A stretch of DNA of 64,000 nucleotides from Salinicoccus albus DSM 19776. GTDB lineage: Bacteria > Bacillota > Bacilli > Staphylococcales > Salinicoccaceae. The DNA is taken from the NCBI RefSeq assembly GCF_000385175.1, contig NZ_ARQJ01000032.1, positions 124,001 through 188,000 of the forward strand. The letters are read 5' to 3'. Position numbers and translations under genes: made by a program. The notes under the pieces were generated by a model that was given only the letters and a program-made list of their open reading frames with translations, had not been told where the DNA came from and made no database searches. Below are positions 1 to 8,949 of the stretch, piece after piece; within the stretch, counting starts at the first letter, position 1; each line of letters opens with the position of its first letter.

Positions 1-969
1 TACCTCCTCGTACACGTTCGTCAAAGTTTCAGCCGGATCTGGATAAGGGGCCTGCTCAGCATGTTTGGTCGCATCATTGATCTCACTTTTCAATTCCTGT
101 TCCATAGATTCAAACCATGATTCTTCAGCGATATCATAGGATTCCAGATATTCTCTGAATTTCACCAGACAATCTTCCCGGTTTTTTTTCTCGCGGTAGG
201 AATCATCATCGTCTGATGAATGTGCGGTCAGCCTTGTAGACATTGCCTCAATCAATGTGCCGCCTTCTCCGCTGATTGCTCTTTGCCGGGCTTCTTTTAC
301 CGCTTTATAGACGGCAATGGGATCATTACCGTCTATATGATCACCATGCATGCCGTAACCAATGGCCCGATCTGAAAGTTTTTCGGCACCGTATTGAAGG
401 TCTACAGGGACACTGATGGCGTACTTGTTATTTTCAATGATACAGATGAATGGCAGATTATGCACACCGACAAAATTTAAGCCTTCATGGAAATCTCCCT
501 GGTTGGAGGAGCCTTCACCCAAAGTTGTTACAGCAACTCTTTCTTCATTATCCATTTTAAATTTATAACTTGCACCGACAGCATGAAGCAGCTGCGTTGC
601 CACACAGGATCCCTGGGTCAGGATATTCGCCTCTTTCTTGCTGAAATGAGACGGCATCTGTTTGCCTCCGCTTGAGATGTCACCTCTTTTGGCAAAGGCT
701 GACAGCATTGTTTCCTGCGGGGTCATACCAAAGTGGGTCACAAGCGCAAGGTCTCTGTAGTAAGGACTTATGACATCCATTTCTTTATTTAATGCATATC
801 CGGCTCCAACCTGTGTCGCTTCCTGCCCCTGGCATGAAATGACAAACGGCAGTTTTCCGGCACGGTTCAACAGCCACATTCTCTCATCAAGTTTTCTGGC
901 AAGCAGCATCGTACGATACATTTCTTTCAGGTCCGCTGCATTCAGACCCGCTTCTTTATAATCTATCAA
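1..969 (-). CDS. bkdAA: Branched-chain 2-oxoacid dehydrogenase E1 alpha subunit (3' end outside window)
   Basis: Thiamine-diphosphate-dependent E1 alpha subunit of the complex that oxidatively decarboxylates the 2-oxoacids of Leu, Ile and Val to acyl-CoAs in the cytoplasm. 323 codons are visible; the family is usually about 330 residues, so only the last few codons are missing. The ThDP/Mg motif begins GEGSSNQGDF at about residue 151 and ends near IIENN at 181. The start is a TTG at 969, chosen because AAGGAGG lies just upstream and no in-frame ATG fits. It follows lpdV by 14 bases. The E1 beta and E2 genes would be expected beyond the left edge. Confidence 0.93.
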   Translation of the reverse strand, partial: MIDYKEAGLNAADLKEMYRTMLLARKLDERMWLLNRAGKLPFVISCQGQEATQVGAGYALNKEMDVISPYYRDLALVTHFGMTPQETMLSAFAKRGDISSGGKQMPSHFSKKEANILTQGSCVATQLLHAVGASYKFKMDNEERVAVTTLGEGSSNQGDFHEGLNFVGVHNLPFICIIENNKYAISVPVDLQYGAEKLSDRAIGYGMHGDHIDGNDPIAVYKAVKEARQRAISGEGGTLIEAMSTRLTAHSSDDDDSYREKKNREDCLVKFREYLESYDIAEESWFESMEQELKSEINDATKHAEQAPYPDPAETLTNVYEEV

Positions 970-983
970 AGTGGTTATCCTCC

Positions 984-2402
984 TTATACATGAATCGCTG
1001 CGTCCTCTGCATCGAGTCCGAGTTCCATCAATACTTCTCCGACAGAAGGGTGTGCATGGACCGACATCCCCAGTTCAAGCGTCGAAGCATCCAGGAATTT
1101 AGCAAATGCAGCTTCATTAATCAGTTCTGTTGCGCCGGGGCCAATCAGGGTAACCCCCAGAATATCTTTTGTTTCCGGGTCTGCAATCAATTTCCCAATT
1201 CCTCCCCCGCCTCCGGAGATCACTGCCTTTCCAATTGCAGCCAAAGGTACTTTATGTGTCTTAAACGTTCTGCCCTCTTTTTTGAGTTCTTTCTCAGTAT
1301 AGCCGACTGAGGCTGTTTCTGGAGAAGTATAAATACATCTGGGTACTGTTCTGTAATCAAGCGGCAGTGGGTTTTTATCTGCCATATGTTCCACTGCGAC
1401 GATCGCTTCTTTCACAGCTACATGGGCCAATTGGAGATGGCCGATGACATCCCCCACAGCGTAGATATTTTTCTCTTTTGTCTGATAATGTGCATCAGCA
1501 GCAATAAAACCGTTATCGAGTTCGATTTTGGTATTGTTCAGCCCGATGTCCTCAACATTCGGTGTGCGGCCAATTGACACAAGCAGTTTATCAAATGACT
1601 CTCTTTCACCTTCAATGTCGAGAGTGACAGTGTCAGGATTTTTTTCGATGGCATCTTCACTCAGCACCACTTCTGTTTTAAAGATAATCCCTTTGTCTTC
1701 AAGGGAATTTCTGAGCTGATCGGCCATATCTTTATCTTCAGCAGGAATGATTTGTCCGCCTGCTTCTATGACAGTGACCTCAGCGCCAAGGTCCCTCAAA
1801 AGACTTGCGAATTCCAGCCCGATGATACCGCCGCCAATAATCGCTATTTTGTCCGGAACATTTTCAAGCGTCATCATATCATCGCTTGAAAGTACCATTT
1901 TATGATCAAATGGCAAAAATGTCAGTGGTTTCGGTTTGGAACCTGTTGAGATCAGAACGTTATTGTTGATGAGAATTTCACTTTCTGCTTCATCATCATT
2001 CGGATTTTCCACTGCCACAGTGCCTGCCATCGGTGAGAAGATGGAAGGTCCGAGTATACGGCCATGACCGGTAAACACATCAACATTATTCTTTTTCATC
2101 AGTTGTTTTATGCCGTTATGCATCCGCTCGACGACTTCATTTTTGCGTTCATGAATCCTATCCATTGAAATTGCCGGTTCAAATGATTCTATGCCAAAAT
2201 TTCCGGCATTTTTCATCGTGTTTACCACCTCAGCAGATTTCAGCATGCTTTTTGTTGGAATACATCCCTTATGGAGGCATGTGCCGCCAAGCGCTTCCTT
2301 TTCAACCAAAGCGGTCTTCACCCCCAGCTGAGAGGCCTTTATTGCAGCAACGTACCCTGCAGTACCGCCGCCTAAGATTACCAGATCGTATTCATGTGCC
2401 AA
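984..2402 (-). CDS. lpdV: Dihydrolipoamide dehydrogenase (E3) of the branched-chain oxoacid complex
   Basis: FAD flavoenzyme of 472 residues that reoxidises the E2 lipoyl group with NAD+. Visible are the N-terminal FAD motif GGGTAGY (about residues 11-17), the redox disulfide CLHKGC (Cys42 and Cys47), the NAD-binding GGGIIGLEFA and the C-terminal catalytic HAHPSVGE. The TTG at 2402 is preferred over a GTG at 2411 because AGGAG is 8 bases upstream of the TTG and abuts the GTG. It lies 11 bases after buk and directly before bkdAA, so it is probably dedicated to this complex; a separate pyruvate dehydrogenase E3 would be expected elsewhere. Confidence 0.93.
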   Translation of the reverse strand: MAHEYDLVILGGGTAGYVAAIKASQLGVKTALVEKEALGGTCLHKGCIPTKSMLKSAEVVNTMKNAGNFGIESFEPAISMDRIHERKNEVVERMHNGIKQLMKKNNVDVFTGHGRILGPSIFSPMAGTVAVENPNDDEAESEILINNNVLISTGSKPKPLTFLPFDHKMVLSSDDMMTLENVPDKIAIIGGGIIGLEFASLLRDLGAEVTVIEAGGQIIPAEDKDMADQLRNSLEDKGIIFKTEVVLSEDAIEKNPDTVTLDIEGERESFDKLLVSIGRTPNVEDIGLNNTKIELDNGFIAADAHYQTKEKNIYAVGDVIGHLQLAHVAVKEAIVAVEHMADKNPLPLDYRTVPRCIYTSPETASVGYTEKELKKEGRTFKTHKVPLAAIGKAVISGGGGGIGKLIADPETKDILGVTLIGPGATELINEAAFAKFLDASTLELGMSVHAHPSVGEVLMELGLDAEDAAIHV

Positions 2403-2413
2403 AACTAACACTC

Positions 2414-3478
2414 CTATTCATATGTCTTCATACGTTCCGCACCGGAAATGACCCTGAATGCTCCTTCGGCGAGCGCCTGCATCTCTTCTTCCCCGGGGTA
2501 GACCGTCAATTCTGATATAAACGATACATACGGTTTGATTAAATCGATCAGATAGTCGCTGTATGCCAGGCCGCCGGTAAAAATAATACGGTCCACCCTG
2601 CCTTTTAGAACAGCTGCCCGTGAGGCAGTCTCCTTTGAAATCTGAACAGCCAGCGCCTCAAAGATCAAGATGGCATCCCTGTCACCGTCTGCTGCCCTCT
2701 GTTCCAGTTCCAGTGCATTCTGGGTATCTGCCAGTGAGATAAAACCGCCCTGTTGGGTCAGCATTTCAAACACTTCTTCATAGCTCATTCGGTTATCAAT
2801 GATGTATTTTGCCAATTGGGCATTAGGCAGTGAACCGGTACGCGACGGGCTGAGCGGCCCTTCGCCGGACAGGCCGTCATTGACATCTATGACTCTGCCA
2901 TTTCTATGGGCACCGACAGTAATGCCGCCGCCCATATGACAAACGATAACATTGATGTCCTCGTAATTTTCACCCGTATCATTCGCATATTTTCTTGCTA
3001 CAGCTTTCTGGTTCAATGCGTGAAAGACAGATTTTCTTTCAATATCCTTAAGTCCTGTCAATCTGACTTCGTCTATCAGTTCGTCAACCACCACCGGGTC
3101 AGTAATCACTGCCTGAGCCCCATATGTCTTTCTGTATTTGTCGGCAATCAATGCGCTCAGGCTGGATGCATGACTGCCGTATTTACTTTCTTTCAAATCT
3201 GATACCATTTTAGCATTGATATTGTAAGTGCCCCCTTTGATAGGCTTGAGTACCCCGCCTCTTGCGCTTACAATATCAATGCTTGAAGGTTCAAAATTCT
3301 GTGACTCGATAAAATCTGAAACCGCCTGAAGCCGGAAGTCTATCTGTTCCGGCAGAGGCTTCATTGTTTCTTCTTTGTGATGTCTGAGGGTTTCATCGCA
3401 GACTTTTTCCAGGTTTTTATATATCGCCAATTTAGTGGATGTACTCCCCAGATTGAGGACAAGTATATGATATTGCAT
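2414..3478 (-). CDS. buk: Butyrate kinase (branched-chain fatty acid kinase)
   Basis: Converts acyl-phosphate (butyryl-, isobutyryl- or isovaleryl-phosphate) plus ADP to the free acid plus ATP. 354 residues, normal for the acetokinase-superfamily butyrate kinases. The phosphate-binding LNLGSTSTKLAIY lies near residue 9, and the second nucleotide-binding segment HMGGGITVGAH is mid-protein. The Shine-Dalgarno AGGAGG is formed by the last two Arg codons of the upstream leucine dehydrogenase gene, which suggests translational coupling. With ptb it gives a substrate-level phosphorylation outlet for acyl-CoAs made by the Bkd complex. Confidence 0.93.
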   Translation of the reverse strand: MQYHILVLNLGSTSTKLAIYKNLEKVCDETLRHHKEETMKPLPEQIDFRLQAVSDFIESQNFEPSSIDIVSARGGVLKPIKGGTYNINAKMVSDLKESKYGSHASSLSALIADKYRKTYGAQAVITDPVVVDELIDEVRLTGLKDIERKSVFHALNQKAVARKYANDTGENYEDINVIVCHMGGGITVGAHRNGRVIDVNDGLSGEGPLSPSRTGSLPNAQLAKYIIDNRMSYEEVFEMLTQQGGFISLADTQNALELEQRAADGDRDAILIFEALAVQISKETASRAAVLKGRVDRIIFTGGLAYSDYLIDLIKPYVSFISELTVYPGEEEMQALAEGAFRVISGAERMKTYE

Positions 3479-3484
3479 AAAATG

Positions 3485-4579
3485 TTACCTCCTGCTGAGT
3501 GTCGTCACTTCATTTTGTGAAAAAGTACTTTTCACTCTCATCATGCTGTCGATCCTTTCTTCAGCAAGTCTGTCTGCTGCAGCAGCAGGGGTTACACCGT
3601 CGCGTTTTGCAATATTGAAAATCTTATCCATCTGATTATATATTTCTTTCACTTTGTCTTTGGCTCTCTCCCCATTATAGCCCTGCAATTCGTCTGCCAC
3701 ATTGATGACACCGCCGGAATTGACCACATAATCGGGGGCATAGACAATGCCTTTTTCCTGCAGCATCTTCCCATGCCGGTCGTCTTCAAGCAATTGATTA
3801 TTGGCACTGCCGCAAACGGCTTTGACTTTTAAATTCGGAATTGTGTCATCGTTTAAAATGCCCCCTAGTGCACACGGGGCAAATATATCCGCATCTACTT
3901 CATAAATTTCCTCAATACCGACAGCTTGTGCCCCAAAATCATTAACGGCACGCTCAATGGAATCCTGATTGATGTCAGTAACGATCAAACTGGCACCTTC
4001 TTCATGAAGGTGCTCACACAGGCTGTATGAAACGTTGCCAACGCCTTGCAGTGCAACTGTTTTGCCTTGCAGGGAATCATCACCGAATGCCTCTTTTGCG
4101 GTGCGTTTCATTGCCGTATAAACACCGTACGCTGTCATTGGGCTCGGATTTCCTCCGGAACCGTATGATTCGCTGATGCCGCATACGTATGGCGTTTCCT
4201 GATATATGAAATCCATGTCAGCAACGGTTGTTCCCACATCTTCGGCAGTAATATACCTGCCACTCAAGCTGTTCACATATCTTCCCAGTGCTCTGAAGAA
4301 CGCTTCGGATTTCTCTTTTGGAGCTTCTCCGATTATAACAGTCTTACCGCCGCCGAGGTTTAATCCAGCTGCAGCGTTCTTATATGTCATTCCTCTTGCA
4401 AGGCGGAGGACATCCTGGATTGCTTCCTCTTCTGTTTCATAATTCCACATCCTTGCCCCGCCGAGCGCCGGCCCGAGTGTAGTATCATGGATGCATATGA
4501 TTGCTTTTAAGCCACTGGCCCCATCATGACAAAATACGAGCTGTTCATAATCCAATTCCACCATTTTATCAAATATCAT
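3485..4579 (-). CDS. bcd: Leucine dehydrogenase
   Basis: NAD-dependent deamination of Leu, Ile and Val to 2-oxoacids, the first step feeding the Bkd complex. 364 residues from the ATG at 4579, chosen because GGGAG is 9 bases upstream and the product then begins as known leucine dehydrogenases do ([14 protein letters not shown]). An ATG at 4615 would add 12 residues and overlap ptb. The catalytic glycine-rich segment [11 protein letters not shown] contains Lys79, with a second conserved Lys in RGMTYKNAA. The Rossmann motif GVGNVSYSL is mid-protein. Confidence 0.93.
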   Translation of the reverse strand: MIFDKMVELDYEQLVFCHDGASGLKAIICIHDTTLGPALGGARMWNYETEEEAIQDVLRLARGMTYKNAAAGLNLGGGKTVIIGEAPKEKSEAFFRALGRYVNSLSGRYITAEDVGTTVADMDFIYQETPYVCGISESYGSGGNPSPMTAYGVYTAMKRTAKEAFGDDSLQGKTVALQGVGNVSYSLCEHLHEEGASLIVTDINQDSIERAVNDFGAQAVGIEEIYEVDADIFAPCALGGILNDDTIPNLKVKAVCGSANNQLLEDDRHGKMLQEKGIVYAPDYVVNSGGVINVADELQGYNGERAKDKVKEIYNQMDKIFNIAKRDGVTPAAAADRLAEERIDSMMRVKSTFSQNEVTTLSRR

Positions 4580-4601
4580 TTCAAGCAACTCCCATCGGTT
4601 T

Positions 4602-5498
4602 TTATTTTGCAACATGTATTGCCAGGCTGATCGAGTTATATCTATCTTCTGCCGAGTCTGTTCTTGAGGTAAGGACGATTGGGGCTCTGGCCCCTGTAAT
4701 GATAGAAGCTACGCGGGCACCCGCTGTATAAACCAGAGATTTGTACAATATATTACCCGCCTCTATGTCCGGTGCGATAAGTATATCCACATCACCCGCA
4801 ACCTCAGATTCCAAGCCTTTATGTTCTGCCGCCTGCTTTGAAACAGCCAGATCATACTGTAGTGGTCCATCAAGGATGACATCCATAGATTTTATCTCTG
4901 CGGTTGATTTGACTGCTTCAGCATCGGTCGTAGAAGACAATTTTTCGTTGACCTTCTCAACTGCTGATAAGAATGCTGCTTTTGGCTTTTTCATATTCAG
5001 TTTATAACTGCATTGTAACGTATTTTTTAATATTTCGGCTTTTTCACCTGCGTCCGGTGCAATATTCATTGCTGCATCACTGAGTAATATTGCCTTATGG
5101 TAATTGGGCAGATCGAAAAATGCGACATGGCTTAAAAGCCCGTCCCCTTTCAGTCCATGTGATTTGTTTAAGACTTCCCTCAGAATAATCGAGGTTGAAA
5201 TAAGCCCTTTCATGAGAATATCCGCCCTGCCTTCTGAGACGAGTTTTACTGCAATTTCTGCCGCCTCTTCGTCGGAATCGGCATGATGAATCACAAGACG
5301 TTCGTTAGAAAGATATCCCTCATTTTCTGAGTTTAACATCTTTTCTATAGTGGACCTGTCATCCACCAGATGGAATGTCATCTTCGACTCGTTAAAAAGA
5401 CGAAGCACCGGTTTCAGTACATCCATGTCCGCTGCTCTGCAAATTGAAATCGTTACCATTTCAGTTTTGTATTCATTAAATATTGCATCAAATTCCAT
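4602..5498 (-). CDS. ptb: Phosphate butyryltransferase
   Basis: Transfers a butyryl or branched acyl group from CoA to phosphate, giving the substrate of butyrate kinase. 298 residues, within the usual 270-305 of the phosphate acetyl/butaryl transferase family. The C-terminal segment ([22 protein letters not shown]) is the conserved family end. It is the first gene of the minus-strand bkd operon; GGGGAGG lies 6 bases upstream of the ATG. The B. subtilis counterpart operon has the same order ptb-bcd-buk-lpdV-bkdAA but is preceded by the sigma-54 activator gene bkdR, which is not present here. Confidence 0.93.
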   Translation of the reverse strand: MEFDAIFNEYKTEMVTISICRAADMDVLKPVLRLFNESKMTFHLVDDRSTIEKMLNSENEGYLSNERLVIHHADSDEEAAEIAVKLVSEGRADILMKGLISTSIILREVLNKSHGLKGDGLLSHVAFFDLPNYHKAILLSDAAMNIAPDAGEKAEILKNTLQCSYKLNMKKPKAAFLSAVEKVNEKLSSTTDAEAVKSTAEIKSMDVILDGPLQYDLAVSKQAAEHKGLESEVAGDVDILIAPDIEAGNILYKSLVYTAGARVASIITGARAPIVLTSRTDSAEDRYNSISLAIHVAK

Positions 5499-5522
5499 TT
5501 TTAGTACCTCCCCTTAATTTTC

Positions 5523-5528
5523 ATTATA
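5523..5528 (-). promoter_or_regulatory. Candidate -10 element for the ptb/bkd operon
   Basis: A perfect TATAAT lies on the minus strand about 25 bases upstream of the ptb start. No good -35 hexamer stands 16-18 bases further up, and transcription would begin almost at the Shine-Dalgarno. It is therefore a weak call, possibly needing an activator. Confidence 0.3.
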
Positions 5529-5569
5529 CATATACCGATGATAAAATACATGGATTTAAATAAATGTCG

Positions 5570-5584
5570 AATATTCAGAAGTTT
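5570..5584. promoter_or_regulatory. CodY-box-like operator upstream of ptb
   Basis: AATATTCAGAAGTTT matches the CodY consensus AATTTTCWGAAAATT at 12 of 15 positions. It lies in the divergent region between the bkd operon and the DUF2627 gene. CodY, sensing branched-chain amino acids and GTP, is the known global regulator of branched-chain amino acid genes in Firmicutes, so the position makes sense. Binding is inferred from the match only. Confidence 0.42.
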
Positions 5585-5600
5585 TTCAATAATTGTTCAT

Positions 5601-5629
5601 TTTAAAGCTGTATCCCGATGATGTATAAT
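5601..5629 (+). promoter_or_regulatory. Promoter of the DUF2627 gene
   Basis: TTTAAA (5601-5606), a 17-base spacer and a perfect TATAAT (5624-5629) lie 30 bases upstream of the plus-strand start codon. This fits the housekeeping SigA promoter pattern. Confidence 0.55.
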
Positions 5630-5658
5630 AAATTTATCTATCCGATTAAGGTGATTAT

Positions 5659-5940
5659 ATGAGGAAAATAATAGCGCTTGCCATACTGTTCATCCCTGTC
5701 ATTATGGCCGGATTCGGCATTAAATTCATGAGGGACAGTGTATTCGGTGTCGTCAACGATCCGTTCACTCTGACGTTTGTGCAGTTTGCCGCTGGACTTC
5801 TGCTGACGGTATTCGGCGTCTGGTTTATCGGCGGCTATTTGCTGCACCGGGAGCGGAAAAACAGGAGAGTTCAGGAACGATTCCAGGAGAAAATAAGAGA
5901 AAAGGAAATAGAAAACGCAAAAAGGCAGGAATCCGAATGA
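5659..5940 (+). CDS. DUF2627 family membrane protein (YqzF-like)
   Basis: 93 residues with two hydrophobic segments (about residues 4-22 and 41-62) followed by a charged, Arg/Lys/Glu-rich tail likely to form a helix in the cytoplasm. The sequence resembles the DUF2627/YqzF family, which in B. subtilis also sits beside the bkd operon. Function is unknown; the conserved location only hints at a link with branched-chain metabolism. Its stop codon directly abuts the stop codon of recN on the other strand, and its 3' end doubles as part of the recN terminator. Confidence 0.8.
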   Translation: MRKIIALAILFIPVIMAGFGIKFMRDSVFGVVNDPFTLTFVQFAAGLLLTVFGVWFIGGYLLHRERKNRRVQERFQEKIREKEIENAKRQESE

Positions 5941-5957
5941 TTATACGGACGCCTGCC
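5919..5957 (-). terminator. recN terminator embedded in the 3' end of the DUF2627 gene
   Basis: Inverted repeat GGCAGG-AA-TCCG / CGGA-CG-CCTGCC (5924-5957) spans both stop codons. It is followed, in the recN direction, by TTTTT at 5923-5919. The two convergent genes have no intergenic base, so the hairpin is built from coding sequence of both. Confidence 0.6.
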
Positions 5958-7617
5958 TGCTGTTTGATATGAGTGTTTTGGCATTTTCCAGTGCTGCATT
6001 GGTAACATCCGCGCCACTGAGCATTCTTGCTATTTCATAGACATGTGCTTCAGCATCCAGATATTTGGCTGTGGAGACAGTACGCTCTCCGACAGTTTCT
6101 TTGGAAACATAAAGGTGGTGATCACTGGTTGCCGCGGCCTGTGGCAGATGAGATATGATCAGGACCTGTCTTGTTTTTGCCAGGCGTTTCATCTTCTCAG
6201 CCATGCGTGTGGCGACTGACCCGCTCACTCCGGAATCAATCTCATCAAGAATCAGCAGGGAATGGCTGTCGAATTCGGTAAATATTGTTCTGATGGCCAG
6301 CATCACCCTGGATATTTCCCCGCCTGAAGCAACCTGATTCATTTCTTTTAAAGGCTCTCCTTTATTTGCTGAGATCAGAAAATTAACATCGGAATATCCT
6401 TCCTGATTGAATGTTCCCTCTTTAACCTGAATTTCAAAATCTGAATCTGCCATATCCAGCTCTTGCAGCTCTTTTCTGATACGCGTCTCCAGGAAATGTT
6501 TCCGTTCAATTCTGAAATTATGAAGAGCGCCTGCATAACTTTCCATCTCATTAAACGCTTCATTTTTTTCTGCTTCAAGGTTCTCAAATGACTGGGATAT
6601 ATTCTCCAGCTGTGAAATATCTTCACCCAGAGCGTCTTTCAAGCTTATCAATTCTTCATAGGATCTGTTATATTTGCGTTTCATATTATTAATTTCGGCA
6701 AGTCTCATCTGTTTGTCGTTAAAAGTTGCTTCATCGTAATCAATATTTGAAAGGTCAGCGGTTACTTTGCTATCCAGTTCGTTTAGAAGGTGGTAGGCTT
6801 CCAGAATCGTATCAGAAAACTGCAGATAACCTTCATCAAATTTTGATAATGAATCGATGGATTTTTGAATTTCATACAGCACCGCCTGAGGTGAATATTC
6901 TGAATCCAGCTGGAATCGCATCTGTGAAAGTGTGTCGTGAATTTTTTCGTAATTATTGAAATAACTGATGTCCTCTTCCAACTGTTCCTCTTCACCCTGT
7001 ACCAGGTTCATAGAGGCCAGCTCGTCATACTGATGCTGGTAAAGTTCAAGCTGCTGAATTCTGTTACGGTCTTTATACTCGAGGTCGTTCATCCTGTTTT
7101 CAAGCGCTCTGTAATTTCTGTAGCTGTCCTTGTATCTCTTTAGGATATCTTCTTCGTGCAGGCCGATAAAACGGTCAAGATATGCAATATGAAGTTTTTT
7201 CTCCAGCGCTTCATTCTGTGAGGATTGGGAGTGGATACTGATGACCTCATTCATAATTTTCCTGAGCGTCCCCAGCGTAATCATGCTGGAGTTAATCTTG
7301 ATGATACTTTTTCTGTTCTGCATAATCTCCCGTCTCACAATGTAAAGTTCATCTTCTTGTATATCATTGTCAACAAGCAGCTCCTTCATTTCAGGGGTCT
7401 CCGGAAAATCAAACGCGCCTTCAATTACAGCGCCTTCGGTTTCAAATCGTATGTCATCAACTGAAGCTCTTTTCCCATAAAGGTACCTGATCGCTTCAAT
7501 CAGCATGGATTTACCGGAGCCTGATTCACCAGAGATATCAGTAAGGCCGTTTGTAAACTCCAGTTCTATATTTTTCAGCACCGCAAAGTTTTTAATATTC
7601 AAGCGTAAAAGCAACAT
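5941..7617 (-). CDS. recN: DNA repair protein RecN
   Basis: SMC-like ATPase of 558 residues that acts early at DNA double-strand breaks. N-terminal Walker A GESGSGKSMLIEAI (about residues 31-44), long central coiled coil, then the C-terminal ABC signature region (ASGGEISRVMLAI) and Walker B LLILDEIDSGVSG. The start ATG at 7617 has GGAG 5 bases upstream; a GTG at 7623 is possible. It follows argR closely, the order also found in Bacillus and Staphylococcus. Confidence 0.95.
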   Translation of the reverse strand: MLLLRLNIKNFAVLKNIELEFTNGLTDISGESGSGKSMLIEAIRYLYGKRASVDDIRFETEGAVIEGAFDFPETPEMKELLVDNDIQEDELYIVRREIMQNRKSIIKINSSMITLGTLRKIMNEVISIHSQSSQNEALEKKLHIAYLDRFIGLHEEDILKRYKDSYRNYRALENRMNDLEYKDRNRIQQLELYQHQYDELASMNLVQGEEEQLEEDISYFNNYEKIHDTLSQMRFQLDSEYSPQAVLYEIQKSIDSLSKFDEGYLQFSDTILEAYHLLNELDSKVTADLSNIDYDEATFNDKQMRLAEINNMKRKYNRSYEELISLKDALGEDISQLENISQSFENLEAEKNEAFNEMESYAGALHNFRIERKHFLETRIRKELQELDMADSDFEIQVKEGTFNQEGYSDVNFLISANKGEPLKEMNQVASGGEISRVMLAIRTIFTEFDSHSLLILDEIDSGVSGSVATRMAEKMKRLAKTRQVLIISHLPQAAATSDHHLYVSKETVGERTVSTAKYLDAEAHVYEIARMLSGADVTNAALENAKTLISNSRQASV

Positions 7618-7628
7618 CAACACTCCAT

Positions 7629-8081
7629 TTAGATCAAATTGAATATCCGATCCCTGATTTCGTTTTGTGCCTCTTCATTTCTACAGATTAACAGACATGT
7701 GTCATCCCCGCATATTGTGCCGATCACTTCTTCCCAATCCAGCTGATCGATGATGGCACCGATGGACTGGGCATTTCCGGGGAGTGTTTTTAACACCAGC
7801 AGATTATCAGCATAATCGAGTTTGACAAAGCTGTCCATCAAGTACCTGCCGAGCTTTTCCAGCGGATGGAATTTTCTGTCCTTTGGCAGGCTGTAGACAT
7901 AAGATCCATTTGGTGTAGGCACTTTTATAAGCTGGAGTTCCTTGATATCTCTGGATACCGTTGCCTGCGTAACATCGAAATTGTATTCATTCAGAGCATC
8001 TACCAGATCTTCTTGGGTTTCCACCTTGTTATTTGAAATGACTTCTCTGATTTTTATCTGCCGGATTGATTTGTTTGACAT
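7629..8081 (-). CDS. argR: Arginine repressor ArgR/AhrC
   Basis: Arginine-responsive transcription factor, 150 residues from the ATG at 8081 (GAGGAGG upstream), matching the usual 149-150. The N-terminal winged helix includes [17 protein letters not shown]; the C-terminal oligomerisation and arginine-binding domain carries [14 protein letters not shown]. It represses arginine biosynthesis, and argGH with a candidate ARG box lies at 29941-32592. Located between tlyA and recN as in B. subtilis. Confidence 0.95.
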   Translation of the reverse strand: MSNKSIRQIKIREVISNNKVETQEDLVDALNEYNFDVTQATVSRDIKELQLIKVPTPNGSYVYSLPKDRKFHPLEKLGRYLMDSFVKLDYADNLLVLKTLPGNAQSIGAIIDQLDWEEVIGTICGDDTCLLICRNEEAQNEIRDRIFNLI

Positions 8082-8157
8082 GGTTGTCCTCCTCATTCCC
8101 CTGTATATTTATTCATATAATATCATAAAGTTCATAAATATAACATAAAAAAGACAT

Positions 8158-8949
8158 TTAACCGTGAATGATCGGCTCAATGTCTTTTTCGCCCAGAGTA
8201 TTTTGTGCTTTATCGCCATGTTCCAGGTGCAGCAGATATTCGATGTTTCCCTTGCTGCCTCTGATTGGAGACCTATCGAGTGCCCATGCGTAAAGTCCGA
8301 GTGCAGCGCATTCATCGAGCACTCTCATGACCACTTTTTCATGGGTTTCTAAAGATGTGAGAATACCGCCTGCGCCCCTCTCCTCGAGATAAGATTCAAA
8401 CTGGGGTTTTATCAATGCAATCACAGTATATTCATGACTGAATAAAGTAACGATGTGCCTCAGGATCGGAATGATGGAGGTAAAGGATACATCGATTGTC
8501 AATACGGCAGGTACCGGCTCAAAACTATCCTTTGTTGTATTTTTAAAGTTCGTCCGTTCCATGACAATGACTCTGTCATCTGTTCTCAGCCGGTAATCCA
8601 GTTGATTTGTTCCGACATCCACAGCATAGACACGGGAGGCTCCATTCTTGAGTGCACAGTCGGTAAACCCGCCTGTAGAACTCCCGATATCCGCCAGTGT
8701 TTTATCTTTAATGGTGACATCGAAGACAGATAGAGCATGTTTCAATTTTATACCGCCTCTGGATGCGAAAGGTTTAATATTTTTAAAACGGATATCGGCT
8801 TTTTTTATCTCAATAATTTCTGAAGGCTTATACACAGGATGGTTATTATTCAGCACTTTACCCGCCATAATAATCCTGCGCACATCTTCAAGTGTGCCGA
8901 GGTTGTATTCCTGCTGTATATATTGGTCAATTCTTGATTTCTTTTTCAT
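8158..8949 (-). CDS. tlyA: TlyA-family rRNA 2'-O-methyltransferase (YqxC-like)
   Basis: 263 residues. An N-terminal S4 RNA-binding domain (about 1-60) precedes an FtsJ/RrmJ-type SAM methyltransferase. The SAM motif is [14 protein letters not shown] near residue 87; later come the catalytic-type lysine segment ALIKPQFE and the C-terminal GNIEYLLH. TlyA proteins 2'-O-methylate ribosomal RNA, although older annotations call them haemolysins. The start overlaps the end of dxs by 23 bases, the Bacillus order. The target nucleotide cannot be read from sequence. Confidence 0.9.
   Translation of the reverse strand: MKKKSRIDQYIQQEYNLGTLEDVRRIIMAGKVLNNNHPVYKPSEIIEIKKADIRFKNIKPFASRGGIKLKHALSVFDVTIKDKTLADIGSSTGGFTDCALKNGASRVYAVDVGTNQLDYRLRTDDRVIVMERTNFKNTTKDSFEPVPAVLTIDVSFTSIIPILRHIVTLFSHEYTVIALIKPQFESYLEERGAGGILTSLETHEKVVMRVLDECAALGLYAWALDRSPIRGSKGNIEYLLHLEHGDKAQNTLGEKDIEPIIHG

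Noticed and set aside
5941-5960. Overlap of recN and DUF2627 suggesting a frameshift or pseudogene
   Set aside because: Both frames are full length with proper stops; the stops simply abut.
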